This document shows, in pieces, positions 1 through 7,947 of a DNA stretch of 33,972 bases (position 1 is the stretch's first letter; every line of letters begins with the position of its first letter). Where the stretch lies: positions 1 through 33,972 of the forward strand of contig JACRDB010000002.1 of NCBI GenBank assembly GCA_016218725.1, in the 5' to 3' direction. This stretch comes from Deltaproteobacteria bacterium. Lineage in GTDB: Bacteria > Myxococcota_A > Polyangia > Polyangiales > Ga0077539. A model generated the notes under the pieces. The model had not been told where the DNA came from, did not search any database, and saw nothing but the letters and a program-made list of their open reading frames with translations. The position numbers and the translations under genes were made by a program.

Positions 1-1
1 C

Positions 2-53
2 GATGGCCCCGGGGGGGTAGTCCGATGGCCTCTGGAGGCCATCCGATGGCCTC
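2..53. repeat. GATGGCC iterons with 20-bp palindrome
   Basis: GATGGCC(C/T)C occurs at 2, 24 and 45, a spacing of 21-22 bases. The middle copy forms a perfect inverted repeat with a 2-base centre at 24-43 (GATGGCCTCTGGAGGCCATC). The array sits at the 3' end of the Nudix gene and runs to the window edge, so it may continue upstream. It could be a terminator-like hairpin or the end of a short tandem repeat array. Confidence 0.5.
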
Positions 54-645
54 AACCCCCGAGGACCGCCACCAGTTGCAGGAGCATGCGCAGGGTGGTG
101 CCCCACACGACGTGGTCGCCCACCCGGACGGCCGGGACGTGACGCACGAGCTCGGGCTCCACCGCCACCGGGAGCTCCGTGACCGGCCCCAAGAAGGCCG
201 CCACCGGGAACTCCTCGAGGTGGGTGACCTCGGACGGAGACAAGCGGTAGCCGTAGCCCGGCGGGACGCGGCCCACCACCGGCGTGACCTTGTACGAGGA
301 AATGGTCAGGTGGTCGTCGAGGCACCCGAGGACCGTCACCACCGAAGGCTCCAGGCCGATCTCCTCGTGGGCCTCGCGCAGGGCCGTGGCGGCGAAGTCC
401 CGGTCCTTGGAGTCCCGCGCCCCTCCCGGAAAAGACCACTGCCCGCGGTGATGCCGCAGCGTCAGGCTCCGGCGGGTGAGCACCACCCGAAGCCCCGACG
501 GGTGGAACACCAACGGCACCAGCACCGCCGCGGGGCGCCCATCTCCGTCGGGCGTCGCACGGTCCCGGGCGCCGAGCCTGCGACGGACCTCCTCGGGCTC
601 CAGCACCACGCCCCGGGCTATGGTGTCTCCAGAGCCGCAAGTCAA
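52..645 (-). CDS. Nudix hydrolase, CoA pyrophosphatase type
   Basis: This 197-residue Nudix hydrolase probably cleaves coenzyme A or acyl-CoA to 3',5'-ADP and phosphopantetheine (NudL/YeaB-type activity) in the cytoplasm. The CoA-pyrophosphatase signature LTRRSLTLRHHRGQWSFPGG lies at about residues 56-75 and runs directly into the Nudix helix, whose core is ATALREAHEEIGL. The REAHEE residues are the Mg2+ ligands of the family. The length matches the family. The start is an ATG at 645. The gene is divergent from the BtuF-like gene, with 59 bases between the starts. Substrate is inferred from the upstream signature; a generic Nudix activity is the alternative. Confidence 0.88.
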   Translation of the reverse strand: MTCGSGDTIARGVVLEPEEVRRRLGARDRATPDGDGRPAAVLVPLVFHPSGLRVVLTRRSLTLRHHRGQWSFPGGARDSKDRDFAATALREAHEEIGLEPSVVTVLGCLDDHLTISSYKVTPVVGRVPPGYGYRLSPSEVTHLEEFPVAAFLGPVTELPVAVEPELVRHVPAVRVGDHVVWGTTLRMLLQLVAVLGG

Positions 646-704
646 AGGCCCCGAAGTCCGGATCGTTCCCTCAAGCGTACAACCGCGCTAGAGACTCCCC
701 CACC

Positions 705-1571
705 TTGAGACCCACCCGACGTGAGCTCCTCGGCGCGCTGGCGCTCCTGGCCGCCTGCCGCCGCCACCGCGCCGGGCCGCGGGTCACCACCGTGGACGCC
801 GGACGCCCCGCCCGGAGGATCGTGTCCCTGGTGCCCAGCGCCACGGAGACGCTCTTCGCCCTCGGGGCCGGGGACCGCGTGGTGGGCGTGTCCACCTTCT
901 GCGACTACCCCGAGGAGGCCACCCGCCTCCCGAGGGTGGGCGGCATGGTCAACCCGTCCTTCGAGGCCATCATGACCCTGAGGCCCGACGCCCTGGTGGG
1001 CGTCCAGGGGCCCTTGAACCGCGCCGTCATCGACCGCGTCGAGGCCTCGGGCGTGCGCGTGCTGTTCCCCAGGGTAGAGTCCGTCGCCGAGGTGTTCACC
1101 TCCATCGACGCCTTCGCGCGGCTCCTCGGGGAGCCCGCCGCGGGCGTCGCCCTCAAGGGCCGCATCGAGAGCGAGCTCGGCGCCGTGCGCCGGGCCGTCC
1201 AGGGGCGCGTCGCCCCGAGGGTCGTGGCCGTCTACGCCCAGCGCCCGCTGGTGGTGGCCGGAGGGGGCTCCTGGGTAGAAGAGATCCTTACCCTCGCGGG
1301 AGGACGCAACGCCATCGCCGCCGCGAGGCCCTACCCCATGATCTCCCTGGAGCAGTTCCTGGCCGCGCAGCCCGAGGTCGTTCTAGACATGACCTGGCAC
1401 GAGGACAGCGGCGACCTGGCCGCCAACCTGGCCCAGTACAACACCCTGCCGGTGGTGAGGGATCATCGTATCGTGCGCATCACCGACCCCGCGGTGGTCC
1501 GCCAGGGCCCCAGGATCGGCCAGGCCGCGAGGCTCGTGGCCCGCGCCCTGCACCCCACCGCGGGGCTCTGA
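705..1571 (+). CDS. BtuF-like cobalamin/metal-chelate substrate-binding lipoprotein
   Basis: This is a periplasmic substrate-binding protein of the helical-backbone metal receptor family, for vitamin B12 or an iron chelate ABC importer. The core begins RRIVSLVPSATETLFALGAG, typical of BtuF, and continues with CDYPEEA, RVGG and PDALVG segments. The N-terminus has a TRRELL twin-arginine-like motif followed by a hydrophobic run ending in the lipobox LLAAC at about residues 14-18, so it may be Tat-exported and lipidated. The start is TTG at 705, which gives the complete signal sequence. No permease or ATPase gene is in the window, so its transporter partners are encoded elsewhere or it works alone. 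The aldehyde dehydrogenase follows 18 bases downstream. Confidence 0.85.
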   Translation: MRPTRRELLGALALLAACRRHRAGPRVTTVDAGRPARRIVSLVPSATETLFALGAGDRVVGVSTFCDYPEEATRLPRVGGMVNPSFEAIMTLRPDALVGVQGPLNRAVIDRVEASGVRVLFPRVESVAEVFTSIDAFARLLGEPAAGVALKGRIESELGAVRRAVQGRVAPRVVAVYAQRPLVVAGGGSWVEEILTLAGGRNAIAAARPYPMISLEQFLAAQPEVVLDMTWHEDSGDLAANLAQYNTLPVVRDHRIVRITDPAVVRQGPRIGQAARLVARALHPTAGL

Positions 1572-1589
1572 CCGCACCGCAGGTAAACC

Positions 1590-3038
1590 ATGGAAAACAC
1601 AAGCGTTCTCGTGCCCGAAGGGAAGGTCTTCCTCGGGGGCCGCTGGGTCGATGCGCCGGACACCCACACGGTGCGAGCGCCCTGGGACGGAGCGCCCCTC
1701 GGGGTGGTGGGCCTGGCGGACCACGCGCTGGCCGAGCGCGCCGTGACCCTGGCCCACGAGGCCTTCCCGAGGCTCTGGCGCCAGCCCGCCCACGCCCGCC
1801 GGGCCGTGCTCGACCGGCTGGTGCTCGGGCTCGAAGGCGCCCGGGACGAGCTGGCCTCGCTCCTGGCAAGCGAGGCAGGCAAACCCATCACCTTGGCCCG
1901 CGTCGAGGTCGCTCGGGCCATCGCCACGTTCCGGCTCTCCGCGGAGGAGAGCGTGAGGGCCCCGGGGGAGTTCCTGGCCCTGGACGGGACGCCCGCGGGG
2001 GAGGGCGCCGGGGCCGTGTGCGCGCGGGTCCCGACGGGGCCCGTGCTGGCCATCTCGCCCTTCCATTTCCCGTTGAACCTCGTGGCCCACAAGCTCGGTC
2101 CGGCCTTCGCGCTGGGGGCCCCGGTGGTGCTCAAGCCCGCGCCGCAGACACCCCTGGTGGCGCTGCGCCTGGCCTCTCTGGTGGCAGCCGCGGGGGCTCC
2201 GGAGGGCTTGCTCTCGGTGCTGCCTTGCGCGCTCCCGGTGGCCCGGGCTCTTGTGGACGACCCCAGGCTCCCGGTGGTGTCCTTCACGGGCAGCGCGGCC
2301 GTGGGCTGGGGCCTCCGGGCGCAGTGCCCGCGCAAGAAGGTGCTCCTGGAGCTGGGCGGCAACGCCGCGGCGGTGGTGGAGCCCGACGCGGACCTTGAGC
2401 ACGCCCTCCAGCGCATCACCGCGGGGGCCTTCGCGTACGCCGGCCAGGTGTGCATCAAGGTCCAGCAGGCGTACGTCCACCGGGACGTGCCCGACGCCTG
2501 GGTGGAGGCCCTCACGGCGAAGGCGGGTGCGCTGCGGGTCTGCGCCCCGGAGGACCCCTCGGGGCTCCTCGGGCCCATGATCGACGAGGCCGCGGCCGTG
2601 CGTGTCGCGCGCTGGGTGCAGGAGGCCGTGGACGGCGGCGCCCGGGTCACCGCGGGGGGCGCGCGGGAGGGCAACCGCCACGAGGCCACGGTGGTGTCTG
2701 GCGCTCGCGCTGGGATGAAGCTCGTGGACGAGGAGGTCTTCGGTCCCGTGCTCACGATCCACCGGTACGCCCACCTGGACGAGGCGCTGGAGACCCTGGA
2801 GGCCGGGCGCTACGGGCTCCAGGCGGGGCTCTTCACGCACGACCTGCGCAAGGTGACCCGGTGCTTCTGGGCGTTGCGCGTGGGGGCCCTGGTGGTAAAC
2901 GACGCGCCCACCTTCCGGGTGGACCAGATGCCCTACGGCGGCGCAAAGGATTCCGGTGCGGGACGCGAGGGCGTGCGCTATGCCATGGAGGAGTTCACCG
3001 ACCGGAGGCTGCTGGTGTTGAAGGGATTTCTCCCGTGA
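1590..3038 (+). CDS. NAD(P)-dependent aldehyde dehydrogenase
   Basis: This 482-residue protein belongs to the aldehyde dehydrogenase superfamily and oxidises an aldehyde to the acid with NAD(P)+. Visible elements are the cofactor-binding segment ISPFHFPLNLVAHKLGPA, SFTGSAAVG, the general base Glu254 in ELGGN and the catalytic nucleophile Cys288 in GQVCIKVQ. Near the C-terminus are EEVFGPVL and the PYGGAKDSGAGREG segment. The SPFHFPLN and GGAKDSGAGREG forms resemble lactaldehyde and glyceraldehyde-3-phosphate (NADP) dehydrogenase relatives, but the substrate cannot be read from sequence. The ATG at 1590 has a weak AGGT upstream. It is probably co-transcribed with the BtuF-like gene, and its TGA overlaps the GTG start of the next gene. 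Confidence 0.92.
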   Translation: MENTSVLVPEGKVFLGGRWVDAPDTHTVRAPWDGAPLGVVGLADHALAERAVTLAHEAFPRLWRQPAHARRAVLDRLVLGLEGARDELASLLASEAGKPITLARVEVARAIATFRLSAEESVRAPGEFLALDGTPAGEGAGAVCARVPTGPVLAISPFHFPLNLVAHKLGPAFALGAPVVLKPAPQTPLVALRLASLVAAAGAPEGLLSVLPCALPVARALVDDPRLPVVSFTGSAAVGWGLRAQCPRKKVLLELGGNAAAVVEPDADLEHALQRITAGAFAYAGQVCIKVQQAYVHRDVPDAWVEALTAKAGALRVCAPEDPSGLLGPMIDEAAAVRVARWVQEAVDGGARVTAGGAREGNRHEATVVSGARAGMKLVDEEVFGPVLTIHRYAHLDEALETLEAGRYGLQAGLFTHDLRKVTRCFWALRVGALVVNDAPTFRVDQMPYGGAKDSGAGREGVRYAMEEFTDRRLLVLKGFLP

Positions 3039-3670
3039 GGCGCGGGGGCAAGGTGGCGTGGGCGCTGGTGGTGTTCGGGCTCTGGGCCTCCTGCGGGGAC
3101 TCGCACCCCACGCTGGACGCCGGGAGCCCGTGCGCCAACCCGACGCTGGTGAGCCTCCCGAGCTGTCCCGTCGAGGACCCCTTCTCCGACGAGGCCTGCG
3201 GCGCGCTGGACGACCGCGTGAGCGCCGGGCGGGTCAGCACCACGGACGCCAGGGCCTCCGCGGTGGTGAGCCCGATGGAGGCCGAGGTGGTCCCCTCCGG
3301 GGCGCCGTACGCCTTCCGGTGGAGCGAGCCCATGGTGCGGCGGAGCGCCCCTCGGAGGCCCTGGACCCTCGGGGGAGAGCTCCGGCGCTGGGTGGTGCTG
3401 GTGCCCGAGGCCGAGGCCCACTGCGCGCCCTTCAACGGTCGGGGCTACGAGCTGTCCTTCAAGGCGGGCGGGCGCGTGGTGTTCCGTCGGCAGCAGTCGG
3501 GCACGTCCTGGACGCCCACGATGGACCAGTGGACGCGGCTGCGGGGGCTCCTGGGAACGGACACCGTGGAGCTCACGGTGTACAACGCCTTGTTCAGCAA
3601 CAGCCAGATCGCGAGCGGCAACGGGCCCTTCGTGGGCTCCGCGCCGCGGCGCTTCCGGGTGGCGCCGTAG
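3035..3670 (+). CDS. Small lipoprotein of unknown function
   Basis: This is a 211-residue lipoprotein. The GTG start at 3035 overlaps the preceding TGA as GTGA, suggesting translational coupling to the aldehyde dehydrogenase. The N-terminus (VRRGGKVAWALVVFGLWASC) is a short basic region, a hydrophobic core and the lipobox WASC at residues 17-20. The mature part contains several Cys residues and a central Ig-like or beta-rich region (YAFRWSEP, RRWVVLVPEAEAHC, VELTVYNALFS). I do not recognise a named domain. It ends 7 bases before the stop of the convergent gene. Confidence 0.75.
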   Translation: MRRGGKVAWALVVFGLWASCGDSHPTLDAGSPCANPTLVSLPSCPVEDPFSDEACGALDDRVSAGRVSTTDARASAVVSPMEAEVVPSGAPYAFRWSEPMVRRSAPRRPWTLGGELRRWVVLVPEAEAHCAPFNGRGYELSFKAGGRVVFRRQQSGTSWTPTMDQWTRLRGLLGTDTVELTVYNALFSNSQIASGNGPFVGSAPRRFRVAP

Positions 3671-3677
3671 GCGAGCG

Positions 3678-4586
3678 CTACTCCTGCGGGGCGTCCTTGA
3701 GCTCCTCGGCGAGGTAGGCGAGGATCACCTCGTCGAGGGAGCGCTCGGTGACCTGGGCCTCGCCGAAGATGTTCATGGGCGCCAGCACCGGCGGCGCGTG
3801 CCCGGGCGGCGGCGGGGCCACCACCGGCGGGCGCAGGGCGAGGTGGACGGGCGTCTGCGCGTTGCGCCGGGCGGGCGGGGGCATGGCCACCAGGGCCACG
3901 GGGGTGCGAGAGCCCGCCCGGAGGGTGACCGACACGGGCGTCAGGGGCCGACTGGAGCGCAGCGCCGGGCGCTCCGACGGCCCCTTGGGGAGGACCGACG
4001 GGGGCACCGCGGCCACGGCCACGGCCACGTCCAGGTCGAACTCCAGGGGGCCCAGGTCTGGGAGCGGCTCCGCGGCCCCGAGGGCCGTGGGGAGCGCCAC
4101 CTCGGGCTCCGGCGGCAGGATCGAGGGCACCAGCGGCGCGGGCTCCGTGGGCGCCACCGGGCCGTCAAGGTGCGCCGGAGGACCCGGCGCGGCGGGCGTC
4201 TCCGCCGCCTCGGCGGACTCGACGGGCTCCTGCCCGGTCGCGGAGGTGGCCTCGGAGGTGACCGCCCCTGGCACCGCCGCCGCCGTCTCGGGGGGCGCCC
4301 CGGGGACCTCGAGCATGGCGTCGAAGGTGCCATCGCGCAGGGCGATGAACATCGCCTTGTGCTGCTCCTGCATGAGCTTCTTGACCACCGCGGCCACGTC
4401 CGGGGCGTCCAGCTTGTCCGCGTAGGAGGTCTTCTGGGACTTGAGGATCCGCCCCCCGTCGGCGAACAGGTGCGTGATCACGTGCGGGCGGCCGATGCCC
4501 GAGTCCTCCGTCTGGATGTGGAACACCCGCCCCTTGTGGCGGACGTTGTTGTTGTACCCCAGCAGCGGTGACTGCGCCTTGGCCAT
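3678..4586 (-). CDS. Conserved myxobacterial protein with proline-rich linker
   Basis: This 302-residue cytoplasmic protein has no signal peptide. Residues 1-90 form a compact conserved domain containing LLGYNNNVRHKGRVFHIQTE, HVITHLFADGGRI, KTSYAD and HKAMFIALRDG. I recall close relatives of this block in other myxobacteria, without an assigned function. Residues 95-265 are a low-complexity Pro/Ala/Glu-rich linker. The C-terminus ends in a short conserved-looking segment, ERSLDEVILAYLAEEL, that could be an interaction peptide. Start is ATG at 4586. It is convergent with the small lipoprotein and downstream of the diiron operon on the same strand, about 50 bases away, so it may be the last gene of that transcript. 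Function is unknown. Confidence 0.8.
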   Translation of the reverse strand: MAKAQSPLLGYNNNVRHKGRVFHIQTEDSGIGRPHVITHLFADGGRILKSQKTSYADKLDAPDVAAVVKKLMQEQHKAMFIALRDGTFDAMLEVPGAPPETAAAVPGAVTSEATSATGQEPVESAEAAETPAAPGPPAHLDGPVAPTEPAPLVPSILPPEPEVALPTALGAAEPLPDLGPLEFDLDVAVAVAAVPPSVLPKGPSERPALRSSRPLTPVSVTLRAGSRTPVALVAMPPPARRNAQTPVHLALRPPVVAPPPPGHAPPVLAPMNIFGEAQVTERSLDEVILAYLAEELKDAPQE

Positions 4587-4635
4587 GAGCCCTGGGAGAG
4601 TCTACCACAGCCCCGGAGGCCCCACGAAAGGACCG

Positions 4636-5811
<1,176 letters not shown>

Positions 5812-5829
5812 GGTCGTCCCTTTGTGGTG

Positions 5830-6552
5830 TCAGAGCACCGAGAGCCAGGCCCTGGCGCGCGAGAGGTAGGCCCGCCGGAGGAACTCCGCGATCAGCGGCA
5901 GTGCGCGGTCGAGCATCGCCGCGGCCTCGGCGGGCTCCAGGCGCCCGAGCCGCGCGGCCAGGAGGCGCGCGTGGACCTCCACCAGCCTCGCGGCGGCCTC
6001 GTCGCTGTGCGAGAGGTCCCGGGCGGTGAAGCCCCGGTCCCGGGTGAGCCCCGCGGCCCGGAGCTGCCCCCAGAGCTCCAGCACCCAGAGGTCCTCGGTG
6101 GGCACCGTGGCCCCGTCGGCGCCGCACTCCACCGCCAGGAGCCCCGCCGCGGAGAGGTCCTCCAGGTCCCCCGCGTCGAGCCCCGCGGATTTGAGCGCCG
6201 GGGCCGCCGCCGAGCGCCCCTCGCGGCGCCCGAGGTGCTCGCTCCCGGCCATGCGGGCCTTGACCTCCGCGAGGAAGCCCCGCTGCGCGGGGCTGAACAC
6301 CTCGTCCCGGTGCTCCAGGAGCGCCCGGATCGCCTTGAGCGGCAGGAAGCGCTCGTGCTGGAGCTCGCGCACCAGCTGAATCCTCTCGACGTGCAAGTCC
6401 CCGTAGAGCGCCGTGTTGGGGCCCGTCTTGCGCCCCGCGGGCACCAGCCCCTCGCGGATGTAGAAATGCACCACCGGGCGAGGGAGCCCCGTGCGCTCGC
6501 ACAGGTCCTTCATGCGCAGGGTCCACCCGGCGCTGCCTCGCGGGCGCTTCAC
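5830..6552 (-). CDS. MerR-family transcriptional regulator
   Basis: This 240-residue regulator has a MerR winged helix-turn-helix at about residues 10-80. Visible segments are GWTLRMKDLCERTGLPRPVV followed by HFYIREGLVP, and PNTALYGDLHVERIQLVREL. The longer C-terminal half is helical and presumably senses a ligand; no Cys metal-binding set is visible. The GTG at 6552 overlaps the reductase TGA as GTGA, which fixes the start and suggests translational coupling. An in-frame ATG at 6513 would cut into the first helix. Sitting between the reductase and the diiron gene, it probably controls the operon, and the palindrome at 7874-7894 is the natural operator candidate. Confidence 0.9.
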   Translation of the reverse strand: MKRPRGSAGWTLRMKDLCERTGLPRPVVHFYIREGLVPAGRKTGPNTALYGDLHVERIQLVRELQHERFLPLKAIRALLEHRDEVFSPAQRGFLAEVKARMAGSEHLGRREGRSAAAPALKSAGLDAGDLEDLSAAGLLAVECGADGATVPTEDLWVLELWGQLRAAGLTRDRGFTARDLSHSDEAAARLVEVHARLLAARLGRLEPAEAAAMLDRALPLIAEFLRRAYLSRARAWLSVL

Positions 6553-7844
6553 CCATCCTCCGGCAGCCGGAGCGTGCACGGCCCGCGGGCGCGGCCCACG
6601 CACGCCAGCACGTAGCCCTCGGCCCTCTCGGCGTCCGTGAGGCAGTGGGGCTCGTCCAGGTCGCAGTCCCCGTCGGTGAGCTCTACCCGGCACGCCCCGC
6701 ACCCTCCCATCGCGCAGGAGAACGGCATCGGCGCGCCGGCCCGCAGGCCCGCCTCCAGCAGCGTCTCGTCCTGCGCGGGGCGCACCGTGAAGCGCCGCCC
6801 GCCCGCCAGGAGCGTGACCTCCGGCGAAGCGCCCGTGCCGCGCGCGCCCCTCGGGGCCTCGCGCGAGGGCGGGGCCGCGCCCCCTGGACCAATGGCGAAG
6901 CGCTCCTCCCGGAGGGCCCCCGCGGGGACGCCCCGGGCGGTGAGCACCTCCCGCGCCGAGGCCATCATCGGGACCGGGCCGCAGAGCAGGTACTCGGCCT
7001 CGGAGAGCGAGCCCCAGGCGGCCTCCAGGGCGTCCAGGAGACGCCCCGCCACGGCCCCCTCGAAGCGCCCTTCGAGCGCGCCCGGGAGCTCCCCCGTGGG
7101 CACCAGTTGTTCCAGGAGGTGCGTCACCCGCAGGCGCCCGGGGTGCGCCCGGACCAGCGCCCAGAGCTCCTCCCGGAAGGCCACCCGCGAGGCGTCACGG
7201 TTGGCGTACACCAGGGCGATTTGTGCATCTCCAGAGCGCTCCAGCGCCGCCCGGGCGATGGACACGAGCGGCGTCACCCCGCTGCCGCCCGCCAGGAGCA
7301 CCAGCCTCCGCGCGTCGGGGGATGGCCCAAAGGCCCCCGACGGACCAAACACCGCCAGGGTGTCCCCGGCCCTGGCGTTCTCCCACAGGTGCCCCGAGGC
7401 CCGGCCGCCCTCCACCCGCTGCACGGTGATCCGCACCCGCGGGCTCCTGCCGTCCGGTCCCGGCGCGCTGGAGGCCGAGTACGCCCGCCGCAGGAGCTCC
7501 CCCCCGACGGGCACCAGCACCGAGAAGAACTGCCCCGGACGGAACGCCAGGAGCGCCCCGGACGGGTCCTCCAGGTGCAGGGACACGCAGCTCTCGGTCT
7601 CCCTCACCACCTCCGCAATGCGCAGCACCCTCGGCGCGAGCGCCGCGTTCGGCGCGAGCGCCGCGTTCGGCGCGAGCGCCGCGGGAGCCACCCCCCCCGA
7701 GGGGCCCCCCCGGCGCGCCAGGAGGTGCCGGGGCCCCGGAGACCGCTCCGTTACCACCGGGAGGGCCTGCCCAAACCAGGGCCAGGGCCCGAAGAGCCCC
7801 CGGAGGTCCCGCCGAAGCTGCACCAGCAAGCCCGTCTCACCCAT
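6549..7844 (-). CDS. Flavin/[2Fe-2S] ferredoxin-NAD(P)H reductase
   Basis: This 431-residue electron-transfer protein is organised as FAD domain, NAD(P) domain and C-terminal plant-type [2Fe-2S] ferredoxin. Visible motifs are RRAYSAS for FAD, GGSGVTPLVSI and YLLCGPVPMM for the nicotinamide domain, and CAMGGCGACRVEL with a distal YVLAC for the cluster. This is the arrangement of PaaE-like and desaturase-coupled reductases. It probably passes electrons from NAD(P)H to the diiron protein two genes downstream. I chose ATG 7844, with GGGG five bases upstream, over the TTG at 7880, because the TTG would lie inside the palindromic operator. The N-terminal about 75 residues are extra and include a short in-frame repeat. 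Confidence 0.9.
   Translation of the reverse strand: MGETGLLVQLRRDLRGLFGPWPWFGQALPVVTERSPGPRHLLARRGGPSGGVAPAALAPNAALAPNAALAPRVLRIAEVVRETESCVSLHLEDPSGALLAFRPGQFFSVLVPVGGELLRRAYSASSAPGPDGRSPRVRITVQRVEGGRASGHLWENARAGDTLAVFGPSGAFGPSPDARRLVLLAGGSGVTPLVSIARAALERSGDAQIALVYANRDASRVAFREELWALVRAHPGRLRVTHLLEQLVPTGELPGALEGRFEGAVAGRLLDALEAAWGSLSEAEYLLCGPVPMMASAREVLTARGVPAGALREERFAIGPGGAAPPSREAPRGARGTGASPEVTLLAGGRRFTVRPAQDETLLEAGLRAGAPMPFSCAMGGCGACRVELTDGDCDLDEPHCLTDAERAEGYVLACVGRARGPCTLRLPEDG
7633..7683. repeat. 18-bp in-frame tandem repeat
   Basis: The unit GGCGCGAGCGCCGCGTTC is present 2.8 times without mismatch. On the minus strand it encodes AALAPN in the linker before the FAD domain of the reductase. 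The copies are exact, so the expansion is recent or maintained by slippage. Confidence 0.85.
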
Positions 7845-7873
7845 GAGCCCCAGTGTGGGACCCCCTCCCGCGT

Positions 7874-7894
7874 GTGTCAAGTACTACTTTACAC
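7874..7894. promoter_or_regulatory. 21-bp near-perfect palindrome, candidate MerR operator
   Basis: The half-sites are GTGTcAAGTA and TACTTtACAC around a central C; only one symmetric pair (5/17) fails. It lies 29 bases upstream of the reductase ATG (-) and 53 bases upstream of the PLP-enzyme ATG (+), inside an AT-rich dip in a GC-rich region. On the minus strand its right half overlaps a TTGACA hexamer, and a GTAAAGT heptamer occurs twice in direct orientation next to it. A dyad in a divergent promoter next to a MerR gene fits MerR control, but this is inference. Confidence 0.65.
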
Positions 7895-7947
7895 TTTACG
7901 CTCCCTGGGGTGTCCCCGGGGCAGGCGGTCTGGTATGTACCCGAGGG

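Noticed and set aside
7845..7880. TTG start at 7880 for the reductase
   Set aside because: It would place the start codon inside the 21-bp palindrome and adds a Gly-rich stub. ATG 7844 has a GGGG ribosome-binding stretch.
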